Source: Pardosa pseudoannulata
Taxonomy: Eukaryota > Arthropoda > Arachnida > Araneae > Lycosidae
Direction of reading: 5' to 3'
DNA length: 64,000 nucleotides
Assembly: GCA_032207245.1 (NCBI GenBank)
Contig: CM063506.1
Coordinates: 36,904,742-36,968,741, forward strand
Shown: positions 22,802 to 34,282 of the stretch, in pieces
Position numbering within the stretch: position 1 is the first letter of the stretch
Layout of the letters: each line of letters starts with the position of its first letter
Position numbers and translations under genes: made by a program
Notes under the pieces: generated by a model
Database searches by the model: none
Told to the model about the DNA's origin: nothing
The model's input: only the letters and a program-made list of their open reading frames with translations

Positions 22802-23710
22802 TCCCCTATATAATAATAGCCTAAGTTATCTGTCCTCGAATCGATGAAGTGGTTGGACCTGGAATGGATGGAAGCATCCATATTGGATTCTTGATGAGTT
22901 AGAGTTAGCAAAATTCAAAGCAAGTCTTTAAAAAGTTCGAAATCCACCCCTTTTTGATCTTTTAATGCCATTATTTCGAGCCGTATTTTCCCCGATAAAG
23001 ACGCGATTAAATTCATTATATTATCACATTATAAGCAGATGAAAATAACATTTTTTTTCAGCATTATGACGTCATTCCTTTAACCATTTCATTGAATCAT
23101 TTCTCATTTTAAATTATTTAAATATCGTCTGCATTATTTTCACCCGTTTTATAGCTAAACTTAGATACTACGTAAATAATTTTCTTTCATACTTGGCTTA
23201 AATAATAAATAAGGTGTAATAATAACATGTGATAATTTTAAATTTAATCTTCGATTATTTTTTGCTGCAATGGAAATTTTATCACCAGTATTAACAACAA
23301 ATTCTTTTCATAAATGTCTAGGAATCTATTTCATGGATTAATAAATATCTAGCGTTTAAGTTACGTATCTTTTAAAATTAAAAAGATTGTTCGTTTGTGT
23401 GTTTGTTTTTTATACATAACCACACAGTTTTTAATTCATTTGCTCCATTTTGGACATTATTCATATATTCCGCCAAATAATCACGCCAATATTAAAACCT
23501 CTGCTGTCCATCTTATCACGTAAAAGGACAAGATAAATTAGGATTAGCAACTAACATGGGGTCAGTAACGCTAAACAAATTATTGAGCGTGTACCACATA
23601 ATTCTCAGCCAAAAAAAACACCATTTTTTTTACTATTACCTAATAGGACACTTTGAAATTCTGGAAAATTAAAAATGTTTCTTATCCCGTCAGAAGGGCT
23701 TATATGCTAG
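22802..23710 (+). mobile_element. Helitron H1, complete non-autonomous copy
   Basis: Begins TCCCCTATATAATAATAG after A, and ends with an imperfect hairpin CCCGTC/GAAGGG (about 23686-23698), spacer and CTAG (23707-23710) before T. 909 bp, no coding capacity. Its 3' end directly abuts another H1 5' end (about 23711), giving a head-to-tail junction. Confidence 0.85.
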
Positions 23711-24215
23711 TAACTTATATAAAAATAGCCTAAGTTATCTGTCCGTCTGTGCTCTAATTTATGAAGCGGTTGTACCTGGAATAGATACAGGCATCCATAT
23801 TGGATTTTAATGAGTTATGGTTAGCAACGAAATCTACCCCATCTCCCCTTTTCTATCATTTGATGCTATTATTTCAATCCTTATTTTACCCGGTTAAAAG
23901 CAGACAGTTAAATTTACCAATTTATCGCCCAATAAATAGGTAAAAATAGCATTTTTTCTAGAATTATGACGTCATTCCTTTAACCCTCTCATTTAATTAT
24001 GTCTTATATTAAATGATTTAAATATCGTCTGCATTGTTTTCAAAAGATTTATCACTGAACTTAGATATTTCGTAAATAATTTTCTTTTATATTTGGCTTA
24101 AATAATAGATTAGGTACATATGTGGTAATTCTAAATTTAATCATCGATTATTCTTTGTTGCGCTGAAAATTTTATCACCGGTATTAACAACAAATTCTAT
24201 CTACTTTCAAGGTCC
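23711..24215 (+). mobile_element. Helitron H1 5' portion, joined head-to-tail to the previous copy
   Basis: TTATATAAAAATAGCCTAAG begins about 5 bp after the CTAG of the previous copy, so essentially no spacer separates 3' and 5' ends. It passes into Y near 24215 as in units 1 and 2. Confidence 0.8.
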
Positions 24216-24329
24216 CAATCAAATAATTTTTGAGGTGTTAATTTGCATTTAATTTAATTAGTATTTTTATTTCGTATAAATGCATTCGACGTAATATAAA
24301 CTAATAAATTTAAGATTAAATGGTGTTTC

Positions 24330-24330
<1 letters not shown>

Positions 24331-24361
<31 letters not shown>
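24331..24361. repeat. Poly(T) tract
   Basis: About 31 consecutive T residues at the Y/X junction of one unit only; the other units have TTAAGATTAAATACTGG at this place. Confidence 0.95.
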
Positions 24362-24366
<5 letters not shown>

Positions 24367-24848
24367 TACTGGTGGTTTCGTTGAAACTGATTTGCATAAT
24401 TAATCTTATTATTTAGCACACGTTCAACCGATCCGCTTCTCTAAGTAACAGTTTGTGGTTCTTAATAATTTATATCCAGGTAATGCCAGATTAACTTAAT
24501 ACAAGACGTGAATATCATCTTAAATGAATTTAGAGTACCGGAAAATGAGGAATCTATGGAAATCGTGAGAAAATTAACACTGTTAGACGCATGTTTCTAT
24601 TCTTTCTCGAATAGAATAGGTGTTTAATAGGCGGAAATGCCACCCAAAGCATCAATGTGTTTAAGCACTTAATGAATCATTATTAATTTAATATGTAAGC
24701 ACTACATACACTATTTGTCATTGATTTCAATCATTTCCTCCAAAGTTTTGCTAAAGCATGCGATTAAATGCATTACTGGCCTATTTTCCTTTTAATAGTT
24801 CGTAATTTATCTTCTAGATAACGTTATGTATGTATTTTCGATTTAGAA

Positions 24849-25692
24849 TCCCTTCTATAATAATAGCCTAAGTTATCCGTCCGTCTGTCCTCGAATTGGT
24901 GAAGCGGTTAGACCTGGAATGGATGGAAGCATCCATATTGGATTCTTGATGAGTTAGGGTTAGCAAAATTCAAAGCAAGTCTTTAAAATGTTCGAAATCC
25001 ACCCCTTTTCTATCATTTAATGCTATTATTTCAATCCTTCTTTTAACCGGTTAAAAGCAGACAGTTAAATTTACCAATTTGTCGCACAATAAATAGGTAA
25101 AAATAACATTTTTTTTCTAGAATTATGACGTCATTCCTTTAACCCTCTCATTTAATTATGTCTTATATTAAAGGATTTAAATATCGTCTGCATTCTTTTC
25201 AAACGATTTATCACTGAACTTAGATATTACGTAAATAATTTTCTTTTATATTTGGCTTAAATAATAGATTAGGTACATATGTGGTAATTCTAAATTTAAT
25301 CATCGATTATTCTTTGTTGCAATAAAAATTTTATCACCGGTATTAACGAAAATTTCTATCTACCTCCAGGGTGCAGTGGAAATGATAGTTTCATTCCTTT
25401 ACTTCCATTAATTATTGTGGAAAAAAATGGAAAACATTTAACAATAATTTCGACTTAGCTAAGAACACTTCTTTGAATTATCTTTCTAAACGAATTCAAC
25501 GTGATTCTAAACTGCATTCACAGTATCGGGAGACTTTAGAGAAGTATGAAGATAAACAAATGATCGAGAGTGTACACCAGATAAATCTCAGCCAAAAAGC
25601 AAACCATTTTTTTACCTGCCTCATTAGGTACTTTAGAATTCTGGAAAATTGAAAATTTTACTGATCCCGTCATATGACGGGCTATATGCTAG
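24849..25692 (+). mobile_element. Helitron H1, complete copy with perfect hairpin
   Basis: Starts TCCCTTCTATAATAATAG after A and ends with the perfect 16-bp palindrome CCCGTCATATGACGGG (25666-25681), CTATATG spacer and CTAG (25689-25692) before T. 844 bp, non-coding. Terminates the tandem array on the right. Confidence 0.88.
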
Positions 25693-26225
25693 TAAAATTA
25701 TAAAAATACAGTTTGTTTTCATTTACATCAAATGATAGGTATTAGTTACATTTTTATGATCCAGTAGGCTCACGAGAAATGAGGAAATACTTAAAAATAA
25801 TTTTACTGGGTACAGATGATATATCGTACAACATAACAAATTTTTCCTGTGGGAGACTTGCTTATATTCCATCTCATGCGATATGCTATAGCAAATTTAT
25901 CATAATGCTACGCAAAGTTTGCATTCGGATAACATTACAACGGCTATCACGTTGATTGTATGAGAGCATTCCATTGGAATCAGAATGTTAAGTGAATATC
26001 TCGTAACTATATCATCTCATCGCCATGTTTAGATGGAATTCGCTTAATTTGTAATATATCTGATGCATTTAATGATATGTCGTTTCGCCGCATTATGGGA
26101 AATCTCAATGAGTTAAAACCCCTCTGGGTTCTATTTAAGTCTTAATGCTATAGAATTAGATATAATTTTTTAAGTTATTTCTTTCTATTAGCTTTATGTA
26201 AGGAATATTATTCTCACTCTCATTC
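25693..26225. other. Spacer, nothing recognised
   Basis: Ordinary AT-rich sequence; no gene or element recognised. Confidence 0.45.
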
Positions 26226-26235
26226 ACTACCCCCC

Positions 26236-26400
<165 letters not shown>

Positions 26401-26815
26401 AGGCTCTGCACAAGAATAGGTCTATATTGTAGAAAGTTGTGACTTAGCTAGAACAGTATTTCAATGTGTCTACTCATTCATTCTTCCTCATATGCATTTG
26501 TATGTCTTAACCTTACAGTCCCATCATGCATCATAAACTCTAAACACTGGAACTAGATCAGTCAGACTTTTTTCCTGTTTAACAAACTTAAAACGACCTT
26601 CCAATGGCATCATTTGCAAAACTATAGAGAAGTCTAAGAGGACTACGACAAAAGACCTGCTGGGCATTTCAGAAAATGCCAACAGGGAAGCTTTACAAAA
26701 GTAAATAAATGTTGAAAACGGTGTTATTACCAATAAAAGAGACTATTTTGTAGAGTCCAGCATTTAAAATGTTGTAGAAAACGAAGTGTAACAACAAAAA
26801 TGCAATCTTTGTACG
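26401..26815. other. Spacer
   Basis: A short frame-like stretch around 26530-26735 has moderate GC but no recognisable domain. Not called as a gene. Confidence 0.4.
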
Positions 26816-26985
26816 ATCGATTTGAAGTTCTACGGTCTACTGTTACTAATGAGGCAGGAACCTACAACTTAAAACCAATTTCGAACAGCTATGGACATTC
26901 ATGCTATTACCGGAATTCGAACCCGTAACTCTGGTAGTGAATAGCAACGCTCTAATATTCGCCCATCGGGCGGTATCTTTTGGTG
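26816..26985 (-). mobile_element. tRNA-derived SINE (family S1), older copy
   Basis: On the minus strand the head has a B-box-like GGGTTCGAATTCC (about 26925-26937 inverted) and a GATGGGCGAATATTAGAGCG stretch that could be an A-box region. The body matches the S1 copies at 31077-31230 and 44765-44925 (AGGTTCCTGCCTCATTAGTA, AGTAGACCGTAGAACTTC). The CCAAA-type tail is not preserved. Confidence 0.7.
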
Positions 26986-26989
26986 AATA

Positions 26990-28174
26990 CAACTCATATA
27001 AGATAAAAAAAGGGTTATAAAACTGTACAGAACAGAAAGTGGGAGGAAACCAAAACTAAGAAATTTCGCATTAAGTTTTTCATAAAAATTTCCTGAAAAA
27101 TCATAAAACTAGAAATTTAAATTTGGTTTTATACATTTATATTAATTCTAAGCATAGTAATAAATGGCGAAGCCTGATCCCAACGATCAATTATACTTAA
27201 AATGTGAAGCACTTAAACTTTATTTATTACTTACATTTGAATTATGAACAAGCTATCATTATAGGTGTAAAATAATTTTTCAACTAAAATAAGATTTTAA
27301 ATAACTATAACTATATTTTGGGAGATTCAGTTTTTCGTACTGAAGACAAGATTAAAACCACTGTTATTATATAATTAGTTTAACTGAAAATCTTTTTTCA
27401 GATTTTAACCTTTTATCATTTGCAGTTATAAAAATTTTCGTTCATCCGGGAACAATTTATTACATAAATATCTTACACATTGAATAGATTAATTATTTAT
27501 AGTTTATTATTATAATTGCCAAATAATATCTAATAAAGATATATACGAAAAGCAGCTCTTTCACGATACCTTTGATGAGACTTCAGATTATCTGTACTCA
27601 TTGATTTCGATTATTTGAATTTCGCATTAAACATGACAATTTAGTTTTCATGTCATGGCAATTTGTGTACCATTCTAAACATTTTCATCCAAATTATTTT
27701 GAATGTAATGCATACTCATTGTTGATTCAAAACTCTAATTGAAACTGTTCAAATAGTGTATGTGTAGCGTTTGAATGTAATTCGTTTCATGGTATTGCGA
27801 ATGCATGTTTACAACCAGATATAATGTATTTCTAGTTAAAAGACGGACGCGTCAAATGCAACACTTTAGTCCCTATTAATGCATTAATATTTTCGGGTTA
27901 TGTCAGCTATGACCTTCAAAACTTTTCATTTAATTTAATCAATAAAAGATTTTTTATTGCAAAATTAAAAAAAAAAACTTATTGATTTCTGTTAGGAAGC
28001 ATTTTATGGATAGCCGTTAACATTACATTATGTTCTAATTTATCGATTTAAAGCAATCTCTGATCAAAAGCTTTTAATTTGCTCTGATCTCTGATCCTCT
28101 GATCTTTGCTTTAACGAAACATAATATCTATAAAAACATAAAATCTCTTCAATATAAGAACTTTTTTTCGATTT
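26990..28174. other. AT-rich spacer, nothing recognised
   Basis: No gene, RNA or element end recognised in about 1.2 kb. Confidence 0.45.
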
Positions 28175-28415
28175 ATCATAAAATAAAATGTTTTACATAT
28201 TTCGAATGAAGTTTTTACATATTCTTTAATAACAGTTTAGCTTTAAAAAATTATTTAATTTTGTTATTTTCTAGTAGTATATTTTTGCAATAACATAAAG
28301 AATATAAGAAAAGAACAAAAATTACATTTACTTATCAGCACGATGGCTTATGAATTATATATATTAAAAACTAAATTTTCATATAAAATTGAAAAGAAAT
28401 ATCAACTTTATTCTG
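28175..28415 (+). repeat. Diverged single copy related to satellite B
   Basis: Shares the order AAAATGTTTTACAT, TTTAGCTTTAAAAAATT, ATAACATAAA, ATTATATATATT and ATATAAAATTGAA with the units at 7662-9320, with many differences. Confidence 0.5.
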
Positions 28416-28818
28416 TAAATAAAAATATCACATGTAGTGACATTTCAAAATTTAAAAAAAAAAATCTAAAAACTGTATAGAAAATGAAAATTTAAAAAAT
28501 AATTAGCATTTATCATACTATAAGATCTAATTAACGTTCACAGAACAAAAATGAATATATAATAATGTTGTTTAAATTTAAAAAGATATCTTGCGTTTTA
28601 ATAAAATTCTTTCTTTTTCTCTTGTGTGCATATTTTACGTTTTTTTTTAATGCATTGCTTCATATAACAAAGCGAAATAACTTTTAAATCAAAATCTTAT
28701 TAATTATGCAGGAAAAAATTTATTCCAATCAGAGAAAAAATTTTTTAATTTTATATTGAATCAAAAATAGGTTGATTTAATGAAGATTTTTCAACTCGAA
28801 AGGTACTATATGCCTTAA
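28416..28818. other. AT-rich spacer
   Basis: Nothing recognised; ends at the TTAA target of the next element (28815-28818). Confidence 0.4.
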
Positions 28819-29456
28819 CCCTCTAAGCGGTTCGCACGTACAATTTCACCAAACCGATGATGTCTTCAAAGCGGTTGTCACGTACAATTTTCGACCTCCA
28901 AAAATGCTCCGAAAATGGATGTAATGTACATTTCTGCTAGTGCTTTTTCTCCATGGAGTTTTGCGGTAGGAGGGTCAGGTCGATTGTTTAAGAACTGCAA
29001 CCATTTTTGACTAATATTTATTCAAGGATACACTCCTGTCCCCTGAGGTACAAAGACGCTGATAGCTTTTCATGGCTTTCAAAATCTCTATTTTGAAGCA
29101 TTTCGTTTGCTGTAACAGATGTATCTCTAATTGCATTACTTAAATATTACTAATATTGGATGACTTTCGGAAAAAATATAAATAATTCTCTCAAAGAATA
29201 TTTTTATTTGTACATTTAGAATCCATTATTTCTTATGGGATGATCTTCGAGAATTGACGAGCTTTATGTGTATTAAAAATTAACAATCTATATATATTTA
29301 TATCCGGACGTAAAGGGACAAGTGTGGTTATCCCGTATTCTAGTCCAGTCAACTGAGGGTGAACTAAAAAATCATAGAACGCTTTGGCCACTGACACAGA
29401 AAACATTTAGCGTATTTTTGGAGACTTATTTTCCTCGATGTGTTCCACTCGGAGGG
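28819..29456. mobile_element. piggyBac-type MITE, family P3, copy 1
   Basis: Flanked by TTAA (28815-28818, 29457-29460). Left end CCCTCTAAGCGG; right end read inward CCCTCCGAGTGG. A related full-length copy lies at 52075-52680, with the same ends and TTAA flanks. Next to the left end is a short direct repeat, AAGCGGTTCGCACGTACAAT and AAGCGGTTGTCACGTACAAT, which places the motif CACGTACAAT twice. No transposase is present. Confidence 0.88.
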
Positions 29457-29460
29457 TTAA

Positions 29461-30105
29461 GAAATTTTATTCTTCCCATTCATCCATTTCTCACATTTCT
29501 TTTTAGTATATAATGTTATTATTAAAAAAATCAAAAATATAGGCACGAAAGAATATTGGTAGATTAGTTCTATTCAAAAATTTAACTGTAGAAAATTTTT
29601 TTCTATGTATCTTATTTTCTTTCTTCTTCATCAGGAATTATCAAGTGAATATTCTGAAATACTTTTGAGCATCGTTATAAATGATGTATGAGAGAAGTTA
29701 GGTCTGAAAGATATTTTAACTTTTATTTCTTTATTTCTTCGTGGAAATGATTCAAATATAAAGATCGGTGTTGATATATTTGGATAGGCATTTTAGAATT
29801 TTTCATGCCTGACAGATACATGTCTTCAGTATTGATACATCAATTAAAGTCAAGGAGAGTAATTATATACATTGTGATATCGTATGGTAGAATACTCTGG
29901 CTATATATAATCCAAAAATAGTTTTAAAGTAACAACCAATATAACAATTTCTTTAAATTCATCAGTTTGATAAAATCCTAAAAAACTGCAAATATTTAGC
30001 TTTAATAAACAATTACTGTTTATTAAAACTAAAACTGAGTTAAGTTACAAACTTAAAAACTTTTAAAAAAACATAAAAAGCGAAAAAGTTTAAGTACATG
30101 TGGGA
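29461..30105. other. AT-rich spacer, nothing recognised
   Basis: No gene or element recognised; right edge is the LINE target site. Confidence 0.45.
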
Positions 30106-30119
30106 ATAATGTTACGTTG

Positions 30120-30627
30120 GTTGGTTGGTTGAGGTTTTCTGGCTCAAGATCCAAGGAAGGATATGCTGTGCCATATGAAAGAGTGAGATTGTAAAACACA
30201 AACAAAATATAATTTAAAAGTAGAGGACACTATTAAGTGCTTAAAAGATAAATTGCAAACAACAAACGATGTAAAGGGTAGAATTAAAATACTTTTTGAA
30301 GTTAAACAAGGTTAAAAAATATCAATGCGAATCAGAAATTCAAAAAGTTTTGGGTGGGAGGTCTCGTTCAAAAGTTCGCTTAGACTGAGATGAAAAGTTT
30401 TAAAATATATATTGCAAAAAGGTGTAAAAGCGGTACATGAAGTTAAAATATGATGAAAGGTGAGATTAGCGTGGCAGAAATAACATTGTGGAGGAGGCTC
30501 AGTAAATAGTAAGTGCTTATGAGTAAGTCTAGTCTAGTATGACCAATGCGAAGACGTGCTAAAATAACATCCAATTTGCGGTTTTGGAGACATGGCCAAA
30601 AAGATATCGACGGTCTAAGAAAGTGAT
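30120..30627 (-). mobile_element. 5'-truncated LINE (L-a family), second copy
   Basis: Bounded by an exact 14-bp direct repeat ATAATGTTACGTTG (30106-30119 and 30628-30641), the target-site duplication. Same family as 11691-12779: the minus strand reads the Cys-His tail (CYFCHANLTFHHILTSC in one frame), with further frames broken, then a 3' end related to GGATCTTG..CCAG and a (CCAA)n tail. The tail repeat differs slightly between copies ((CCAAA)n versus (CCAA)n). Only about 500 bp remain. Confidence 0.9.
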
Positions 30628-30632
30628 ATAAT

Positions 30633-31291
30633 GTTACGTTGATTTAGTGTTTAGGAATAAGAAATTAAAACTCATTAAAAAACACACCTAATATGTCTTG
30701 ATTAAATTATTTTATACAATTAACTACCTAAAGAATACATCATTAATACAACTTATCGGTTGTAGATGTGGAAGACTCCTCTGGATTTGACGTCGGTCTT
30801 GCAAAAAAATGGTGTCAATTTTCCTTTGTCTCGTGTCGCTCCCAAAATATCTATCCCGCAAGTAGCGGATGCCAGCAGAGTTCACCCTCTTCTTTTCTCT
30901 GGTAACAATCTTGTCTTCTAAACAAATCAGACTGCCAGGAGAAAAATAGGGGTCCACTGAAGAACGGAGGTCCAAACCGACGGGCCCTTCTATTGGTTGG
31001 GAGAAGTCCGAAGTTTCTTCCTAGTTCATACAGGTCCTGTTCTGTATGTCTTTGACAAAGGCTTACGAGAAGAGGTTTGGTTTGGTTTGGAGTGCTACGG
31101 TCTACTTTTTGCAACACGAGGGCTAATGAGGCCGGTACCTACTGCTTAAAGCCGATTCCGAATGGCTACGAATATCTATGCCGCAAAGGAATTTGAACCC
31201 ACGAACTCCGGCACCAAAGGCCAGCACTCAAAAGAAAAAAAAATGAAGCACAGAATGTAACTTATTGATACATTAGGTGCTTCAACATTAC
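30633..31291. mobile_element. Possible LTR carrying a SINE insertion
   Basis: The sequence could be read as an LTR from TGTTACGTTG (30633, shared with the LINE target) to GCTTCAACA (31291). It is GC-richer than its surroundings at 30760-31075 and has no long intact frame or recognised domain. No clean target duplication is seen. It may instead be decayed coding sequence of another element. The SINE at 31077-31230 lies inside. Confidence 0.3.
31077..31230 (-). mobile_element. tRNA-derived SINE (family S1)
   Basis: On the minus strand: tRNA-like head with B-box-like GGGTTCAAATTCC (about 31189-31201 inverted), body with GAATCGGCTTTAAGCAGTAG and AAAAAGTAGACCGTAGCACT, then a (CCAAA)n tail at 31077-31091. 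The tail matches the 3' tail of the LINE at 11691. Related copies at 26816-26985, 39535-39642, 44765-44925 and 44955-45045. Confidence 0.8.
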
Positions 31292-32098
31292 ATTACACAG
31301 GCAGAATTAACAGTTAAAACTAGCATGCAGGCAAACACCCTCTCGTACGATAAAAGGAATTACAGCTACCGATTAAATTATTGAAATATCATAAGTTCCT
31401 ATATACTCTATACGATTAGATAAAATTTTGACAGACATTCAAGAGATGTTTCTTGTTTTATAGAATTATGAAATTTTACCTTTGAATGATTTGCAATAAA
31501 AATATGTAACAATTAATATAGAAGACCTAAATATGATATCTTCAAGATGTAAAAAAAATTCTATTTAATACATAAATCTAAACTTTTGTTTTGTGTGTAT
31601 ATATTTGTACTATCTACAAAAGTATTAATATCATTCAGATTAGCTAAAGTTGTTTTTAATAACTAATTAGTAATTATTTCATTCTGATTCTACTTTTCCG
31701 AATTAATCTTAAATCAAAAATATTTCTATATTATTAATTCATTCTATAGAAAGTGGATTTCGAGTCAGTGTAATTTATGATTAAAATTAATTCGTGCATT
31801 CTGAAGTAAGTTGTCTTTTGGATCGTAATATAAAATATATTTTTTCCAAAATTCTAATGTAATATTAGTTGTATGCTTTTCATTATATTATATTAAGAAC
31901 AATTATTTGATGATTTTATAATTGTTGAAACAAATCTGAAACATTTCACTAAATGTTTTAATAATTTCTTCAGTTATTTGAAGATTTGCGGTCTATTTAA
32001 AAAAATAATTATTCAGCTTGTACCAACAGTAGGTATCACCTCCTCCCTTAAAATATCATTGTAATATAATGTGTTATCTCGAAATTTTCCTCTCCAAA
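31292..32098. other. AT-rich spacer, nothing recognised
   Basis: No gene, RNA or element recognised; ends at the TA target of the next element. Confidence 0.45.
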
Positions 32099-32100
32099 TA

Positions 32101-33053
32101 CAGGGTGTTTCAACCTGTATGGAACAAAAAGAATAGCGCAGTGTGACTACCGTAATGGATTTATTCAGCCGAAACAAATTTATTATGCAACTACAATCAT
32201 ACAAGTTCTATTTGGCAACAGAGAAAAATTATCGAATGACGAACTTACCGCTAGAGGCGCTGTTAAATAAAATGTCGTCCGTGCAAGAGAAAGCGTATTG
32301 CGTTTTCGAATATGCCAAAACCTCCTCGGTAACTGTTGTACAGAGACATTTTCTCTGGTTCATTTTTCTTTTGCTAAAAAATCGATTAATGAGGACATTT
32401 ACCAAAATATGCTCTCTGATTGGTTACTCCTCCAGCTGAAGGAAGCTGTTCCTGATTTCATTTTGCAGTAAGATGGTGCTCCCCCACATTGGAATAAAAA
32501 CATACGTGAGAAAAAACGATTAATGAGGACATTTACCAAGATATGCTCTCTGAGTGGTTACTCCTCCAGTTGGAGGAAGCTGTTCCTGATTTCATTTTGA
32601 AGCAATATGGTGCTCCCCCACATTGGAATAAAAACGTACATGAGTTCCTTAACGGACGTCTACCCCATCGCTGGATTGGCCGTACTGGGCCATAGGATTT
32701 GGCGTGTCTTCATTGGCCGTCGAGATCACCAGATCTAACGCCTGTGGGGATTTTTTCTCTGGGGTTTCGTTAAAGACAAGGTGTTTGTGCGTCCATTTCC
32801 TCATGACTTAGAGGAACTGAAGCAGCGGCTAAGTGCAGTGGTGAACTCCATCACAGGGGATATGCTATCATTAGCGTAGCAAGAGCTTGATTACCGTGTA
32901 GACATTTGTCGTGTCACCAGAGGGACACATATTGAACACATGTAGAAACTTGAATAAATGTAGTTTTCAGGTAAATTTGAATTTTCTAAATATATTAATT
33001 GCAACGTTCACAATCATGTTTTCTTTTTGTCCCATTCAATATGAAACACACTG
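32101..33053 (+). mobile_element. mariner/Tc1-like element, inactive
   Basis: Flanked by TA (32099-32100, 33054-33055). Left end CAGGGTGTTTCAACC and right end, read inward, CAGTGTGTTTCATATTG form an imperfect inverted repeat of about 38 bp that includes a common ACAAAAAGAA block. The plus strand holds both ends of a transposase gene. A ~135-bp tandem duplication (32376-32510 and 32511-32645) sits in the middle. 953 bp, shorter than an intact element because the central transposase is deleted. Confidence 0.9.
32272..32945 (+). pseudogene. mariner-like (DD-type) transposase, deleted and duplicated
   Basis: N-terminal helix-turn-helix start MSSVQEKAYCVFEYAKTSSV..VQRHFLW (32272-32355) joins directly to the catalytic region. 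The block with DGAPPHWNKNV, which carries a catalytic Asp, occurs twice: in the first copy (about 32471) a TAA replaces the preceding Gln, and in the second (about 32607) the Asp is Tyr. Downstream are RLPHRWIGRTGP, WPSRSPDLTPV (stop and a frameshift around the last catalytic Asp near 32745), LWGFVKDKVFVRPFPHDLEE, and the C-terminal RVTRGTHIEHM ending at TAG 32943-32945. All active-site positions are therefore damaged. The family cuts and pastes DNA at TA. Confidence 0.9.
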
Positions 33054-33055
33054 TA

Positions 33056-33512
33056 TAACGGCCTATGATGTTATTCTCAAATGAGGGCGCACTGTAATTT
33101 TTTGTAACTAACAGAAGAGTTGGCTTTCATGTTTCCAAAATAGATCTTCATGTTTTCAATAAAACTTTAGATTTTAGGTATTTACCGATATATATTCAGC
33201 ATAACTAATTCAGAAGTTAAAAGCTTAATATCTACAAGAATTTTTAACAGCTTGCCTGATTATCAACTGATTATCCGGGTTCGCATATATTACAGTTAAT
33301 TATTATCCCGAGAAAACTTGGTTGAATCAGAATTTGTCTTATTTTGTCACGGTTTGTTTATCACAGTTTGTTTTATCACGGTTTTACTCGGCCTGGAAGA
33401 AATTAAAGGAACATCTCAGCTTTGATAAGTAATTTTCCAAGTTTTGTTGGTTTTGAGGTTCTTTTTGGCGGAACTGGTCACGTGTTTTCCACTGATTAGA
33501 AAACTTATTTAA
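33056..33512. other. Spacer, nothing recognised
   Basis: No gene recognised. Contains short TTTGTTTTATCACGG-type repeats near 33345-33385. Confidence 0.45.
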
Positions 33513-33718
33513 CCCTTTAACGGACAGTGATTTCGTAACAAAACCACGTATTAAACATCTTTTTTTTAAACTTTACTTTTTGGAGTACTTTACTTTGTAT
33601 TTTTATAATTATTTAAGGCTCCAGTCTCATACATCTGTGATATATGGAAGCCAATGATGTAGAAACAAGAGCTTTTGCAATTAAAAAAACTTTTTGGAGA
33701 TATGGATGAGTTTTCGAT

Positions 33719-33751
<33 letters not shown>

Positions 33752-33766
33752 CTATATATATATATA

Positions 33767-33798
<32 letters not shown>

Positions 33799-33825
33799 AT
33801 ATATATATATACGTAGATATGTATA

Positions 33826-33890
<65 letters not shown>
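33719..33890. repeat. (AT)n microsatellite, interrupted
   Basis: Long TA/AT tract with a few CTA, GTA and TTA interruptions, inside the piggyBac element. Confidence 0.95.
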
Positions 33891-33895
<5 letters not shown>

Positions 33896-34282
33896 CATAT
33901 TATACATTTTATATATTAAAAATACGTTATATATTTTATATATTTTACATATTTATACATTTTTCATATTATATTTTTGATATTTTAAATATATAACAGA
34001 TGATAGTTCTACGTCTAACTTATTTATTTCTTTTTCTTTTGAAATATATGTATTTAAACTTTCTGTACTTGAGAAGTCAGATTCAATTTATCTTACTTAT
34101 GACCTCAAATAAAAGTATCTATACAAACAACACTTTTCAGTTGTTAAGATGTTTATTTATTATGCCTGTTTAAGGATTATAATTTATTGTTCTTCCAGTA
34201 TAGTTAAACTTTTAAAAAGGCATAATGTTCAAGCTGTACAAGGGTAGGGGTTATTCAACTAAACCACTTCTCAAACCCTAAT

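Larger units (their letters stand above)
20115..24848 (+). repeat. ~1.1-kb tandem array: repeat X plus Helitron 5' part plus Y
   Basis: The landmark ACTGGTGGTTCGTTGAAAC recurs at about 20127, 21224, 22321 and 24368. The first three are exactly 1097 bp apart; the last interval is 2047 bp because it includes a full Helitron and a further partial one. Each unit is X (about 490 bp, ending ..TTTTAGAA), then Helitron H1 5' sequence starting TCCC(C/T)TATATAATAATAG (20607, 21705, 22802), then Y (about 110 bp). In units 1 and 2 the Helitron part stops after about 500 bp at ATTAACAACAAA. Identity between units 1 and 2 is very high, implying recent amplification. Confidence 0.9.

Noticed and set aside
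26524..26733. Short minus-strand frame at 26.5-26.7 kb
   Set aside because: No recognisable domain on either strand; the plus strand has an equally open competing reading with no support.
30724..31117. Overlapping minus frames as host coding sequence
   Set aside because: Two frames overlap without clear preference and one runs into the SINE; more likely part of an LTR or other repeat.
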